This document shows positions 39,416-46,958 of a stretch of 64,000 nucleotides of DNA, piece by piece. This stretch comes from Hamadaea flava. GTDB taxonomy: Bacteria > Actinomycetota > Actinomycetes > Mycobacteriales > Micromonosporaceae. Position numbers and translations under genes: made by a program. Position 1 is the stretch's first letter, and every line of letters starts with the position of its first letter. The stretch spans positions 2,232,001-2,296,000 of the forward strand of contig NZ_JAMZDZ010000001.1 of assembly GCF_024172085.1 (NCBI RefSeq), written 5' to 3'. The notes below the pieces were generated by a model. The model saw only the letters and a program-made list of their open reading frames with translations, searched no databases and was not told where the DNA came from.

Positions 39416-40138
39416 TCACACCAGTTGCTCGATGGGTTCGATCAGCTGCGGCCCGTTGTTACGGGCGTTGTTGACGGCGGTGGGCACCTTGAAGATGTTG
39501 AGCGCGCCCTCGCCCGGCGGCGCCATCAGCGCCTGTGCGGTGTCGGCGTCGGTCATGGCCGGGTCGAGCCACGCCGACCAGTTCGACGGCCGGATGATCA
39601 TCGGCATCCGGTCGTGGATGAGCCCGACGTCGTCGGTCGCTTCAGTGGTGATGATCGTGTACGTCATGATGTGCTCGTCGGGATTGCGGGGGTCCTTGGC
39701 CCAGCGCATCAGCCCTGCCAGCGCCAGAACCTCACCGTCCTTGGGCGTGAAATAGTACGGCTGTTTGTACGACTTACCGGACTCATCCTGTTCCTCCCAC
39801 CATTCGAAGAACCCGTCCATCGGAACCAGGATCCGGCTCTCGCGCAGCGGTTTGGCGAAGCTGCGTTTCTCCGCCAGCCCCTCGACGCGGGCGTTGGCGA
39901 AACCGCGCTGCTCGGGCTTGAGGAACCCAGGCCGTAGCCCCCACAACGCCAGCCGGACCTGACGGATCGCATCCGCCGACCGATCCCCCGGCGGCGCGGC
40001 CGTCAGCACGATCGGCGCCCGCTTCTGCGGCGTGACGTTGTAGTCGGGCACATCCTTGACCTCGACGTACTCCTCGGCGACCTGAAAATCGAGAGCGATC
40101 TGCGTCTTGGTCCGGGCATTGGCGTAACGGCCACACAT
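39416..40138 (-). CDS. yedK: SOS response-associated peptidase (SRAP/HMCES), 240 aa
   Basis: The start is fixed by the catalytic cysteine at position 2: MCGRYANARTKTQIALDF. The family signature is complete. VPDYNVTPQKRAPIVL contains the conserved Asn, ESRILVPMDGFFEWWEE carries the active-site Glu, and VGLIHDRMPMIIRPSNW carries the conserved His. SRAP proteins react with abasic sites in single-stranded DNA through Cys2 and form a stable DNA-protein crosslink that protects the site. Length is normal for the bacterial family. On a conjugative element it could protect the transferred single strand. No SOS box is seen within its own upstream 90 bases. Confidence 0.93.
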   Translation of the reverse strand: MCGRYANARTKTQIALDFQVAEEYVEVKDVPDYNVTPQKRAPIVLTAAPPGDRSADAIRQVRLALWGLRPGFLKPEQRGFANARVEGLAEKRSFAKPLRESRILVPMDGFFEWWEEQDESGKSYKQPYYFTPKDGEVLALAGLMRWAKDPRNPDEHIMTYTIITTEATDDVGLIHDRMPMIIRPSNWSAWLDPAMTDADTAQALMAPPGEGALNIFKVPTAVNNARNNGPQLIEPIEQLV

Positions 40139-40233
40139 AGATCACAGCCTGCCACGCCGGCCGCCCGCCTGCACGGACCCGACCCGAGCCGCCACACAGG
40201 CGGGCGCGACCGTGCACACCGTGCCGCTCGCGT

Positions 40234-40263
40234 CGTAGCCCCGCAGGTTGATGCGGGGCTACG
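40234..40263. terminator. hairpin with perfect 12-bp arms
   Basis: Arms 40234-40245 and 40252-40263 with a 6-base loop, about 95 bases upstream of yedK and just before a plus-strand short reading frame. No clear U-tract. Confidence 0.5.
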
Positions 40264-40303
40264 AGGAGTTCGGGACTGTCGGACCCGCCCCTAGGATCGG
40301 CGC

Positions 40304-40491
40304 GTGGCCGGACACTCCCCGACCGAATCCAGCCCCGATGACGGCCTGTGCTGCGGCGCGAACGCCGGCACGTCCTTCGGCCCCAACAGGGCGCACCCCG
40401 CAACCTGTGGTGCACCAAAGGCTGCCGGCACAGTCCGTTCTACTGGAACAAGGACAACGACGCGGAGCTTCGGCCGCTCGGCGAACGCTGA
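40304..40491 (+). pseudogene. possible frameshifted small Cys-rich gene
   Basis: One frame from the GTG at 40304 reads MAGHSPTESSPDDGLCCGAN and AGTSFGP. A second frame from about 40385 reads QQGAPRNLWCTKGCRHSPFY and ends at the TGA at 40489-40491. Joined, they would make a short protein of about 60 residues with a CC...C...C pattern typical of small zinc-finger proteins. A single-base indel near 40382 would explain the break. The call is weak: neither half has a strong ribosome site. Confidence 0.3.
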
Positions 40492-40539
40492 CCATCGAAA
40501 TCCATCGCTCACCGCAGTACACGCCAGTCCCACACAGGA

Positions 40540-40555
40540 TCGAACTCACGTTCGA
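40540..40555 (+). promoter_or_regulatory. perfect SOS (LexA-type) box
   Basis: TCGAACTCACGTTCGA matches TCGAAC-N4-GTTCGA at all 12 defined positions. It lies 15 bases upstream of the GTG start of the 83-aa gene at 40571 and about 400 bases from yedK. Confidence 0.65.
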
Positions 40556-40570
40556 GTACCATGTGCGGTC

Positions 40571-40822
40571 GTGGGACGGCAGCCTTCTCGGCACGACGTG
40601 GCAGCGGCACGGCGGGCGTACACGGCGGCGGTCGGACGAGTGCAGCGCGCCATGACCGGTTACCACGCTGCTGGGATCCCGCTGAGCACCGATCTCGCAC
40701 TGATGGCTATGCCGTGGTCGCGTGAGCAGATCGGCGCCGTCGTGGAGTTACGGGACGCGTGGATCGAGCTGACTCACCCCCGTCGAGGCTACGAGCGGAT
40801 ACTGCGCGAGGACGCCGGTTGA
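40571..40822 (+). CDS. small helical protein behind an SOS-type box, 83 aa
   Basis: The start is taken as the GTG at 40571 (VGRQPSRHDVAAARRAYTAA). There is no strong ribosome site, so a leaderless or later start (ATG at 40652) is possible. The chain is three probable helices (DVAAARRAYTAAVGRVQRAM, then SREQIGAVVELRDAWIELTH) with a basic N-terminus and no membrane segment. No family is recognised. A perfect LexA-type box just upstream indicates expression after DNA damage. In a mobile element such a gene could act in excision or cell-division control, but this is inference only. Confidence 0.5.
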   Translation: MGRQPSRHDVAAARRAYTAAVGRVQRAMTGYHAAGIPLSTDLALMAMPWSREQIGAVVELRDAWIELTHPRRGYERILREDAG

Positions 40823-40925
40823 ACACGATTCCTCATCTGGGTGTTCCTGCCTCGCTGGGGTGCCCCGCGGACGCGGGCTCCAGGCCGCCGGCGGTGTGCG
40901 CCGCGCCTTTGCCGGAGCGTGCGTG

Positions 40926-42020
40926 TTAGAGGATCTGCAGGTCGTGGGTGACGGCGTTGACGGGCAGTCCACCCGTCGTCGTGCAGATGACGATGTCTTC
41001 GATGCGGGCGCCGTGCCGGCCGGGTAGGTAGATGCCCGGTTCGATGGAAAACGCCATGCCAGGTTCGATGACGAGGTCAGACCCGGCCATGATGTACGGC
41101 GGCTCGTGCACGTCAAGGCCAATGCCGTGCCCGGTGCGGTGGACGAAGTTCGGGCCGTAGCCCGCGGCGGAGATGATGTCGCAGCCGACGGCGTCCAAGT
41201 CACCGGCGGTGATCCCCGGCCGGACCGCGTTCACCTGCGCGGTCTGTGCCGCGTGGAGAACCGCGAAGTAGGCGGCGTGATCGGCGGGTGGCTCACCGAT
41301 GCTGTAGGTGCGGGTGCAGTCGGAGCGGTAGCCGTCGGGCATCGTGCCGCTGATGTCGACCACGATCGGCTCGCCTGCGCTGATGACCCGGTCTGATGCC
41401 TCGTGGTGCGGGCTGGCGCTGTTGGGGCCGGAGCCGATGATGACGAAATCGGCGCGGGTGTGACCGGCCGACGCGATGGCATCGGCGACATCGCGGGCGA
41501 CCTCACGTTCGGTGCGCCCAGCACGCAGCCACAGACCCATCTGCCGGTGCACGGAGTCGATCGCCGCGCCCGCTGCCCGCAAAGCGTCAACTTCGCGGCT
41601 GGTCTTACGCATCCGCAGCTCGGTCATCACAGGCCCGGCGGCGATAAGGCGAACGTCGGCCAGTAGCCGGGCGAAGGTCAGCACCCGGTCAGCCCACATA
41701 TGGTCGTCCACGGCGATCCGCGCCAGCCCGGACGGCAACCGGCGGCAGATGACGTCGAACGGATCGGCTGTCTCCTTCCAGACGACCAATTCGACATCCG
41801 GGGCGAGGGCAATACCGGCCCGCGCCGCCGGCTCCTCCAGCTCAGGCACGACCAGGAACGGCTCAGCCCCGACCGGGATGACCAAGCAGGTCAACCGCTC
41901 CAGCGGCAGGGCGTCGTAGCCGGTCAGATAGCGAAGATCAGCACCGGGCGAGATCAGCAACGCGTCGATCCCACGGTTGGCCGCAGCCGCCTGTGCTCGC
42001 AAAATCTGCTCCACCGTCAT
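40926..42020 (-). CDS. M24 family Xaa-Pro peptidase, 364 aa
   Basis: The start is taken as the ATG at 42018-42020. An ATG three codons upstream and a GTG two codons downstream are possible, the latter better spaced from GGAGG. The N-terminal creatinase domain opens with MTVEQILRAQAAAANRGIDA and has LRYLTGYDALPLERLTCLVI. The catalytic domain carries the metal ligands in order: EPIVVDISGTMPDGYRSDCT (two Asp), NFVHRTGHGIGLDVHE (His), GMAFSIEPGIYL (Glu) and GARIEDIVICT (Glu). All five ligands are present, so it should be an active dinuclear-metal peptidase that cuts Xaa-Pro bonds. Its presence on the element is unexplained. It is divergent from the methyltransferase operon. Confidence 0.93.
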   Translation of the reverse strand: MTVEQILRAQAAAANRGIDALLISPGADLRYLTGYDALPLERLTCLVIPVGAEPFLVVPELEEPAARAGIALAPDVELVVWKETADPFDVICRRLPSGLARIAVDDHMWADRVLTFARLLADVRLIAAGPVMTELRMRKTSREVDALRAAGAAIDSVHRQMGLWLRAGRTEREVARDVADAIASAGHTRADFVIIGSGPNSASPHHEASDRVISAGEPIVVDISGTMPDGYRSDCTRTYSIGEPPADHAAYFAVLHAAQTAQVNAVRPGITAGDLDAVGCDIISAAGYGPNFVHRTGHGIGLDVHEPPYIMAGSDLVIEPGMAFSIEPGIYLPGRHGARIEDIVICTTTGGLPVNAVTHDLQIL

Positions 42021-42117
42021 CGCCTCCATTGACGTCAGCGCGCCGATTCTCCTGACCGCCCGCACAAACTGCCATCGTCACAGCATCCGCGGTGTGCGGG
42101 CCGCACCGCGGCAACGC

Positions 42118-42366
42118 CTGACAGCGCCCGGTGGTTGGGTGAAAACCGCCCCATACCTCGGATCGGCGCCCGCGGACACTCGCCTCGTCGCGGCGCCACC
42201 GCCGTGGTGGAGCGCTTCGGCCGATGCAGCAAGTTCGCCACTCGCCGACAATGCGGCAAAGCGGGAAAGGCACAGGTCAACGGCCGTTCGATGTCGCCTC
42301 GCTGCCCGTGCTGACAACCCAGCAGAGTCGATTGTCAGCGGGAGTATCCGTTCGCTGGCGCTGACA
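42118..42366. promoter_or_regulatory. TGTCAG/CTGACA cluster in a divergent promoter region
   Basis: CTGACA at 42118-42123, 42311-42316 and 42361-42366, and TGTCAG at 42333-42338. The last two form an inverted pair with GC flanks. They sit between the M24 peptidase start and the methyltransferase operon, so one factor could control both. Confidence 0.45.
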
Positions 42367-42424
42367 GAAATGCCATTAGAGAACGTCAGCGCGTTCAAGG
42401 CCAGCCCGCGAGGGCCACACCATT

Positions 42425-43051
42425 ATGACCACACCCTTGCCCCTCGGTGGCGACTTCGACGTCACCGCCGGCGATCCGCCCGTGCCCCTGGCCACATGGC
42501 GCACGCCCCGCGACCCCGCCGCGGGACCGCACCAGGTTCCCGCGGCCCTGGCCGCCCGCCTGTGCGCGGCCTACAGCCGCCCCGGCGAGCCGATCGTCGA
42601 CGCGATCGGCGAACCGGCCGTAGCAGCCGCCGCGGCCGCCTACGGCCGCCACCACATCCCCGCCACCATCTACGACCTTGCCCACCTCCTCGCAGTCGCA
42701 CAGCCGATCACCGCACTGGTGCTGCTGCGCTGGCCACCCGCCAACCCCACGCCCGCCACCGCGACCGTCGACCGGGTGACCAGCGGCGCGGCGCTGCTGC
42801 TGCGCCCCGGCGGCTGCCTCGCGGTGCTCGCCGACCCGCAAGCCGGCCCGGCCAACCTCGCCACGATCATCGGCGCCGCCACCGCCACCGGGGTGCGTTA
42901 CCTGCAGCACGTCATCGCCATCGACGCCGACATCATCGGCGACCACCTCCAGACCGACACCGCTGAGGTCGTTGCACCGGCCCGTCACGCCCGCGCACAC
43001 CGCGACGTGCTCGTGTTCGTCCGCGACGGCGACAGCCGGGGTATGCGATGA
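42425..43051 (+). CDS. degenerate DNA-methyltransferase-like protein, 208 aa
   Basis: The start is the ATG at 42425. The chain follows the layout of the next gene product but has lost the key residues. Where that protein has PGELVLDPMCGIGTT, this one has PGEPIVDAIGEPAVA. Where that one has LVLTSPPYGP, this one has LVLLRWPPANP. The late strand LRPGGCLAVLADP is kept, and the C-terminus ends ARAHRDVLVFVRDGD. SAM binding and catalysis are therefore unlikely. It overlaps the intact methyltransferase by four bases (ATGA), so the two are co-translated. A regulatory or structural subunit of a two-part methyltransferase is the simplest reading (inference). Confidence 0.7.
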   Translation: MTTPLPLGGDFDVTAGDPPVPLATWRTPRDPAAGPHQVPAALAARLCAAYSRPGEPIVDAIGEPAVAAAAAAYGRHHIPATIYDLAHLLAVAQPITALVLLRWPPANPTPATATVDRVTSGAALLLRPGGCLAVLADPQAGPANLATIIGAATATGVRYLQHVIAIDADIIGDHLQTDTAEVVAPARHARAHRDVLVFVRDGDSRGMR

Positions 43052-43950
43052 GCGTCCCCACCCCGCAACTGCCACTGTCGGTGTGGCTGACCGCCCAGAA
43101 GACATCACGCTGGCAGCGCCACGGCCGCTACCTGCCCGCCTCCGTACGCCACCCCGCCCGGATGCTGCCCGCCATCGCCGCCCATGCCATCGCCGCCTAC
43201 ACCCAGCCAGGCGAACTCGTCCTCGATCCGATGTGCGGCATCGGCACCACCCTCGTCGAAGCCACACACCTAGGCCGCGACGCCATCGGCGTCGAATACG
43301 AACCCGCCTGGGCCGAGCTAGCCACCCGCAACATCGCTCACGCCGCCGGCCAGGGAGCCACCGGCACAGCTGTCGTCCACACCGGCGACGCCACCACCCT
43401 CACCAGCCTCGTCCCCCCCGCCGCAGTCGGGAAGGTGGCGCTGGTGCTGACCTCCCCACCCTATGGGCCGGCCACCCACGGGCAGGTGCGGCCCGAACAC
43501 GGACACGGCATCGCCAAAACCCATCACGCCTACGGCGACCCCCACGACCGGGTCAACCTCGCCCACGCCGGCCGTGACCTCATCGACGGGTTCACCCAGA
43601 TCCTGTCCGAATGCGCCACGGTGCTGCGGCCCGGCGGGATCGTCGCGGTCACCGCCCGCCCGTTCCGCCGCAACGGCACCCTCATCGACCTTCCCTCCCA
43701 GGTCCTGCAAGCCGGCATCGCCGCCGGCCTGCAACCGGTGGAACGCTGCGTCGCGCTGCTGGCAGCCGTTCGTAGCGGCCGTCTGATCAGCCGGGCCAGC
43801 TTCTTCCAAACCCACCTCGTGCGCAAAGCCCGCGCAGCCGGCACCCCGATGCAGCTGCTGGTGCACGAAGACGTCATCGTCCTAAGTGCCTTGACCAGCA
43901 ACAATGCGGCCGACAGCGCGGCGGTGCCGCAACTGCGGGGCCGCCGATGA
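43048..43950 (+). CDS. DNA methyltransferase of the TSPPY class, 300 aa
   Basis: The start is the ATG at 43048, overlapping the previous stop. Motif I is LVLDPMCGIGTTLVEATHLG (about residues 55-75), followed by DAIGVEYEP. Motif IV, VLTSPPYGPATHGQV (near 135), is the N4-cytosine/N6-adenine type. GHGIAKTHHAYGDPHDRVNL and VLRPGGIVAVTARPFRRNG follow, then SFFQTHLVRKARAAG near the end. This is a class I have met often on actinomycete conjugative elements, probably protecting the element against restriction. The recognition sequence cannot be read from the protein. All motifs are intact. Confidence 0.88.
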   Translation: MSVPTPQLPLSVWLTAQKTSRWQRHGRYLPASVRHPARMLPAIAAHAIAAYTQPGELVLDPMCGIGTTLVEATHLGRDAIGVEYEPAWAELATRNIAHAAGQGATGTAVVHTGDATTLTSLVPPAAVGKVALVLTSPPYGPATHGQVRPEHGHGIAKTHHAYGDPHDRVNLAHAGRDLIDGFTQILSECATVLRPGGIVAVTARPFRRNGTLIDLPSQVLQAGIAAGLQPVERCVALLAAVRSGRLISRASFFQTHLVRKARAAGTPMQLLVHEDVIVLSALTSNNAADSAAVPQLRGRR

Positions 43951-44015
43951 CCGCCCGACGTTCGCCGCGGACCGCGTACCGCGGTCGTGCTTCTGGCGAC
44001 AGGCGGGGAGCGTGA
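43947..44015 (+). CDS. 22-codon ORF bridging two methyltransferase genes
   Basis: An ATG at 43947 overlaps the stop of the upstream methyltransferase (ATGA). The frame reads MTARRSPRTAYRGRASGDRR and stops at a TGA overlapping the GTG of the next gene (GTGA at 44012-44015). The double overlap would let ribosomes pass from one methyltransferase to the other. It may be only a coupling leader, and no product function is implied. Confidence 0.3.
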   Translation: MTARRSPRTAYRGRASGDRRGA

Positions 44016-45359
44016 ATGCCGCAACCCCGCCACGCCATCGGCTCACCATCGGCAGCCTGTGCACCGGATACGGCGGTCTCGACCTCGCGGTCGAGCAGGT
44101 CCTCGACGCCCGGCTCGTCTGGTACGCCGACAACGACCCCGCCGCCAGCCGGGTCCTCACCCACCGATACCCCGACCTGCCCAACCTCGGCGACATCACC
44201 GGAGTCGACTGGACGAAGGTCACGCCGGTCGACGTCATCACCGCAGGATTTCCCTGCCAGGACATCTCCAACGCCGGACGCCGCGCCGGCATCACCGGCA
44301 GCCGCTCCAGCCTGTGGAACGCCGTCGCCCACGCCATTCGCACGCTACAACCGGCGCTCGCGTACGTGGAAAACGTGGCCGCGCTCCGCAGCCGCGGACT
44401 CGACACCGTCATCGGTGACCTGGCCACGATCGGGTACGACACACGCTGGCTATGCCTACGCGCATCCGACATCGGCGCGCCCCACCACCGCGACCGCCTG
44501 TTCCTGCTGGCCCACCTCCGACAGTGACCCAGCCACCCCACTCATACCCACCCCGTGTGCCCGCGACGGCAAAGGCGTCGGCCACCAGACCGCCAGCCTG
44601 CCCAACCTCGTGCACACCACACCCAACCTGGACCACCTCCCACCGGCACCCGGGGCCGGAGACAGCCCCGGCACCAGCCAGCACGACATCACCATCCCGA
44701 TCGGGCCCCAGGGCCGATCCCAGCCGCTGTTGCCGACACCACGCGCCAGCGACACCGGCACCGGCGGCCGCGCCGCCGGACCCGGGTTCCGGCCGCCACT
44801 CTCCCAAGTCCTCATACCCCTAACTGCGCAAACCTTGCTACCCACACCCAAGGCCACCGACGGCACGAAAGGCTCACCGGCACAACGCGGCTCCGCCGGC
44901 GACCTGACCCTGCCCTCCGCAGCCGTGCAACTGCTGCCCACCCCGACCGCCGCCCGATACGGCCGCAACAAATCCACCTCAGCCGGCGCCGCCATCCGAC
45001 CAGGGCTGGACTCGATCAGCCACCTCGTCCCCACCCCCACCGACAACCCCGAACACACAGACCCCACATCCGCTCTTGCGACCTGGGGCCTCTACAGCAC
45101 GGCGATCCTGCGCTGGGAAACAATCCTCGACCAGCCCGCGCCCGCCCCAACCGAACCCGGGCGTTCCGGCTCACCAGTGCTCGCACCGCCGTTCGTGCAA
45201 TGGCTCATGGGCCTGCCCGCAGGCTGGGTCACCGACCCCCAGATCGGCCTGGCCCGCACCGCCGCACTGCGGGTCCTCGGCAACGGCGTCGTACCACACC
45301 AAGCCGCCATGGCACTGCGGCTGCTGCTGTGCCTACACCGCTGGCCGGCCCGGCCATGA
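44012..45359 (+). pseudogene. C5-cytosine DNA methyltransferase, frameshifted
   Basis: The start is the GTG at 44012 (VNAATPPRHRLTIGSLCTGY). The first frame holds motif I (SLCTGYGGLDLAVEQVLDA), motif IV with the catalytic cysteine (TAGFPCQDISNAGRRAG), motif VI (AYVENVAAL) and motif VIII-like HHRDRLFLLAH. It then hits TGA at 44525-44527. The continuation lies in another frame, from SDSDPATPLIPTPCARDGKG to the C-terminal motif X (RTAALRVLGNGVVPHQ), ending at 45359. One extra C near 44511-44516 explains the break. Without correction the protein lacks its target-recognition and C-terminal parts and should be inactive. A sequencing error or programmed frameshift cannot be excluded. The end overlaps the next start (ATGA). 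Confidence 0.85.
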
Positions 45360-46440
45360 CCAGCCTCGATACCTACCTCTGTCACCAGTGCGACCGGGTC
45401 ACTCTGTACCTCGGCGACGCGCGGCAGGTCCTCGCGGCGATGCCTGCCGCCAGCGTCGACTGCATGGTCACCTCACCGCCCTACTGGGCGCTGCGCGACT
45501 ACGGCACGGCACCTGGACCGGCGGTGACTCCACCTGTCCACACACCACCCCACCGGCCTGCACCCAATGCGCCGCCCGCTGGCACGACCCACAGCAGGGC
45601 CTCGAACCCACCCACGACACCTACCTCGTCCGGCTCCTGTCGGTGTTCGACGAGATCGCCCGCGTCCTCACACCGCAGGGAACGGTCTGGCTCAACCTCG
45701 CCGACGCCTATACCTCCCGCCGCCGGCAGCTACTCACCACCGCTACACCCGCCGGCAAACAGCCGCTCGGCGTGCCGTGGCGGGCAGCGCTGCGGCTGCA
45801 AGAACGCGGATGGATCCTGCGCAACGCCATCGTCTGGGCCAAACCCAACCCCATGCCCTCATCGGTCAAAGACCGGTTCACCACCACCTACGAACACCTC
45901 TTCCTGCTCACCCGGGCGGCAAAGTACTGGTTCGACCTCGACTCGATCCGCGTACCGCTCACCCGCCCAGAGGCTCTCGACGGCACCCGCGTCATCGGCG
46001 GCTCGCATAAGGGCCGCACGGGCGGCATCGACGCGACCACCCGTACCCGCGGCGCCAGTGTCTACGGCGCCAGCAAGCACGACCACCCGCACCTTCACGC
46101 GGCTGCGACCGCCGCCAACCTGCGTCCCACCGGAACCCGGCATAACGCCAGCCACCCACTCGGGCGCAACCCCGGCGACGTGTGGACCTTGCCAACCCGT
46201 CCCTACCACGGCGCACACGTCGCCCCGTTCCCCATCGACCTGCCGCTGCGGGCCATCGCCGCCGGCTGCCCACCAGCTGGAGTCGTCTGCGACCCCTACT
46301 CCGGCACCGCCACCACCGGCCTGGCCGCCGCGTAACTCGGCCGCACCTACATCGGCATCGACATCCACCCCGACCACCACCGCCAAGCCCTGCAACGGCT
46401 CGGCCTCCCACCCGGCAATCCCCCGAGGAGGACACCATGA
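45356..46440 (+). pseudogene. N4/N6 DNA methyltransferase, frameshifted and with a stop
   Basis: The ATG at 45356 opens DTYLCHQCDRVTLYLGDARQ and then motif IV SVDCMVTSPPYWALRDYG. A one-base loss near 45510 moves the rest into another frame: TWTGGDSTCPHTTPPACTQC, VLTPQGTVWLNLADAY, WAKPNPMPSSVKDRF, YEHLFLLTRAAKYWFDLDSI, and finally motif I VVCDPYSGTATTGLAAA. A TAA at 46333-46335 cuts this, while LGRTYIGIDIHPDHHRQALQ continues in frame to a TGA at 46438-46440 that overlaps the next gene's ATG. Type II TSPPYW-class enzymes of this order (motif IV before motif I) methylate adenine N6 or cytosine N4. Two independent lesions make it a convincing pseudogene. Confidence 0.85.
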
Positions 46441-46958
46441 CAACACCATGGACACCTAGCGGTGAAGTCTCCGTGGATGCAACCGAACCGACGTTGGAAC
46501 CTGTGCCTGGCCTTCCGTTGGATGCGCTGATGTCGTCGCCGACTGATGAATTGTCGCGGCCTCGGCTTAGCGAGATCACGGCAACGTTGCCGATTGCGGA
46601 CGTAGCTCCGCGAGCTGACGACAACCCCATCTGGATGTCTACGGCGACGGTCGATAACGATGGCCGGATCGCTGTGCGTTCCGCGCTGCGAGTGCTCGGC
46701 TGGCCCATTGGCCCCGTCACTTTGACGGCAAATCCTCGAGCTGGATCCCTGCTTGTGACTGCTGGCGGCCGGCACGTCGTCACTGCAAAGGCGATGTTGC
46801 GGCTACCGGTGGCGATGCGGCGCGCCTGCGACCTTGCCGCGGGCGCGCACGTGCTCCTGATCGTCTCACCGGACTGCGATGGTCTTCTACTCTTCACGTC
46901 CTACGCGGTTCGCCGGCGGATATGCGGCGCCAATGTGCAAGATGACGGCGGCACCTGA
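46437..46958 (+). CDS. AbrB-like accessory protein of recombinase 1, 173 aa
   Basis: The start is the ATG at 46437 behind GAGGAGG. After about 65 low-complexity residues, WMSTATVDNDGRIAVRSALR reads like the first half of an AbrB/SpoVT swapped-hairpin domain (the usual pattern is VDxxGRIxIPxxxR). SALRVLGWPIGPVTLTANPR, KAMLRLPVAMRRACDLAAGA and HVLLIVSPDCDGLLLFTSYA follow, giving a second hairpin-like unit. It overlaps the start of recombinase 1 by one base. A second, related gene overlaps recombinase 2 (49191-49685). AbrB-type proteins bind DNA as dimers, so a directionality or DNA-bending role in recombination is likely but inferred. Confidence 0.65.
   Translation: MTTPWTPSGEVSVDATEPTLEPVPGLPLDALMSSPTDELSRPRLSEITATLPIADVAPRADDNPIWMSTATVDNDGRIAVRSALRVLGWPIGPVTLTANPRAGSLLVTAGGRHVVTAKAMLRLPVAMRRACDLAAGAHVLLIVSPDCDGLLLFTSYAVRRRICGANVQDDGGT

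Noticed and set aside
44555-46459. A 634-codon plus-strand frame through the methyltransferase cluster
   Set aside because: It contains the N-terminus of the second methyltransferase only by chance of frame; the rest is Arg/Pro-rich shadow.
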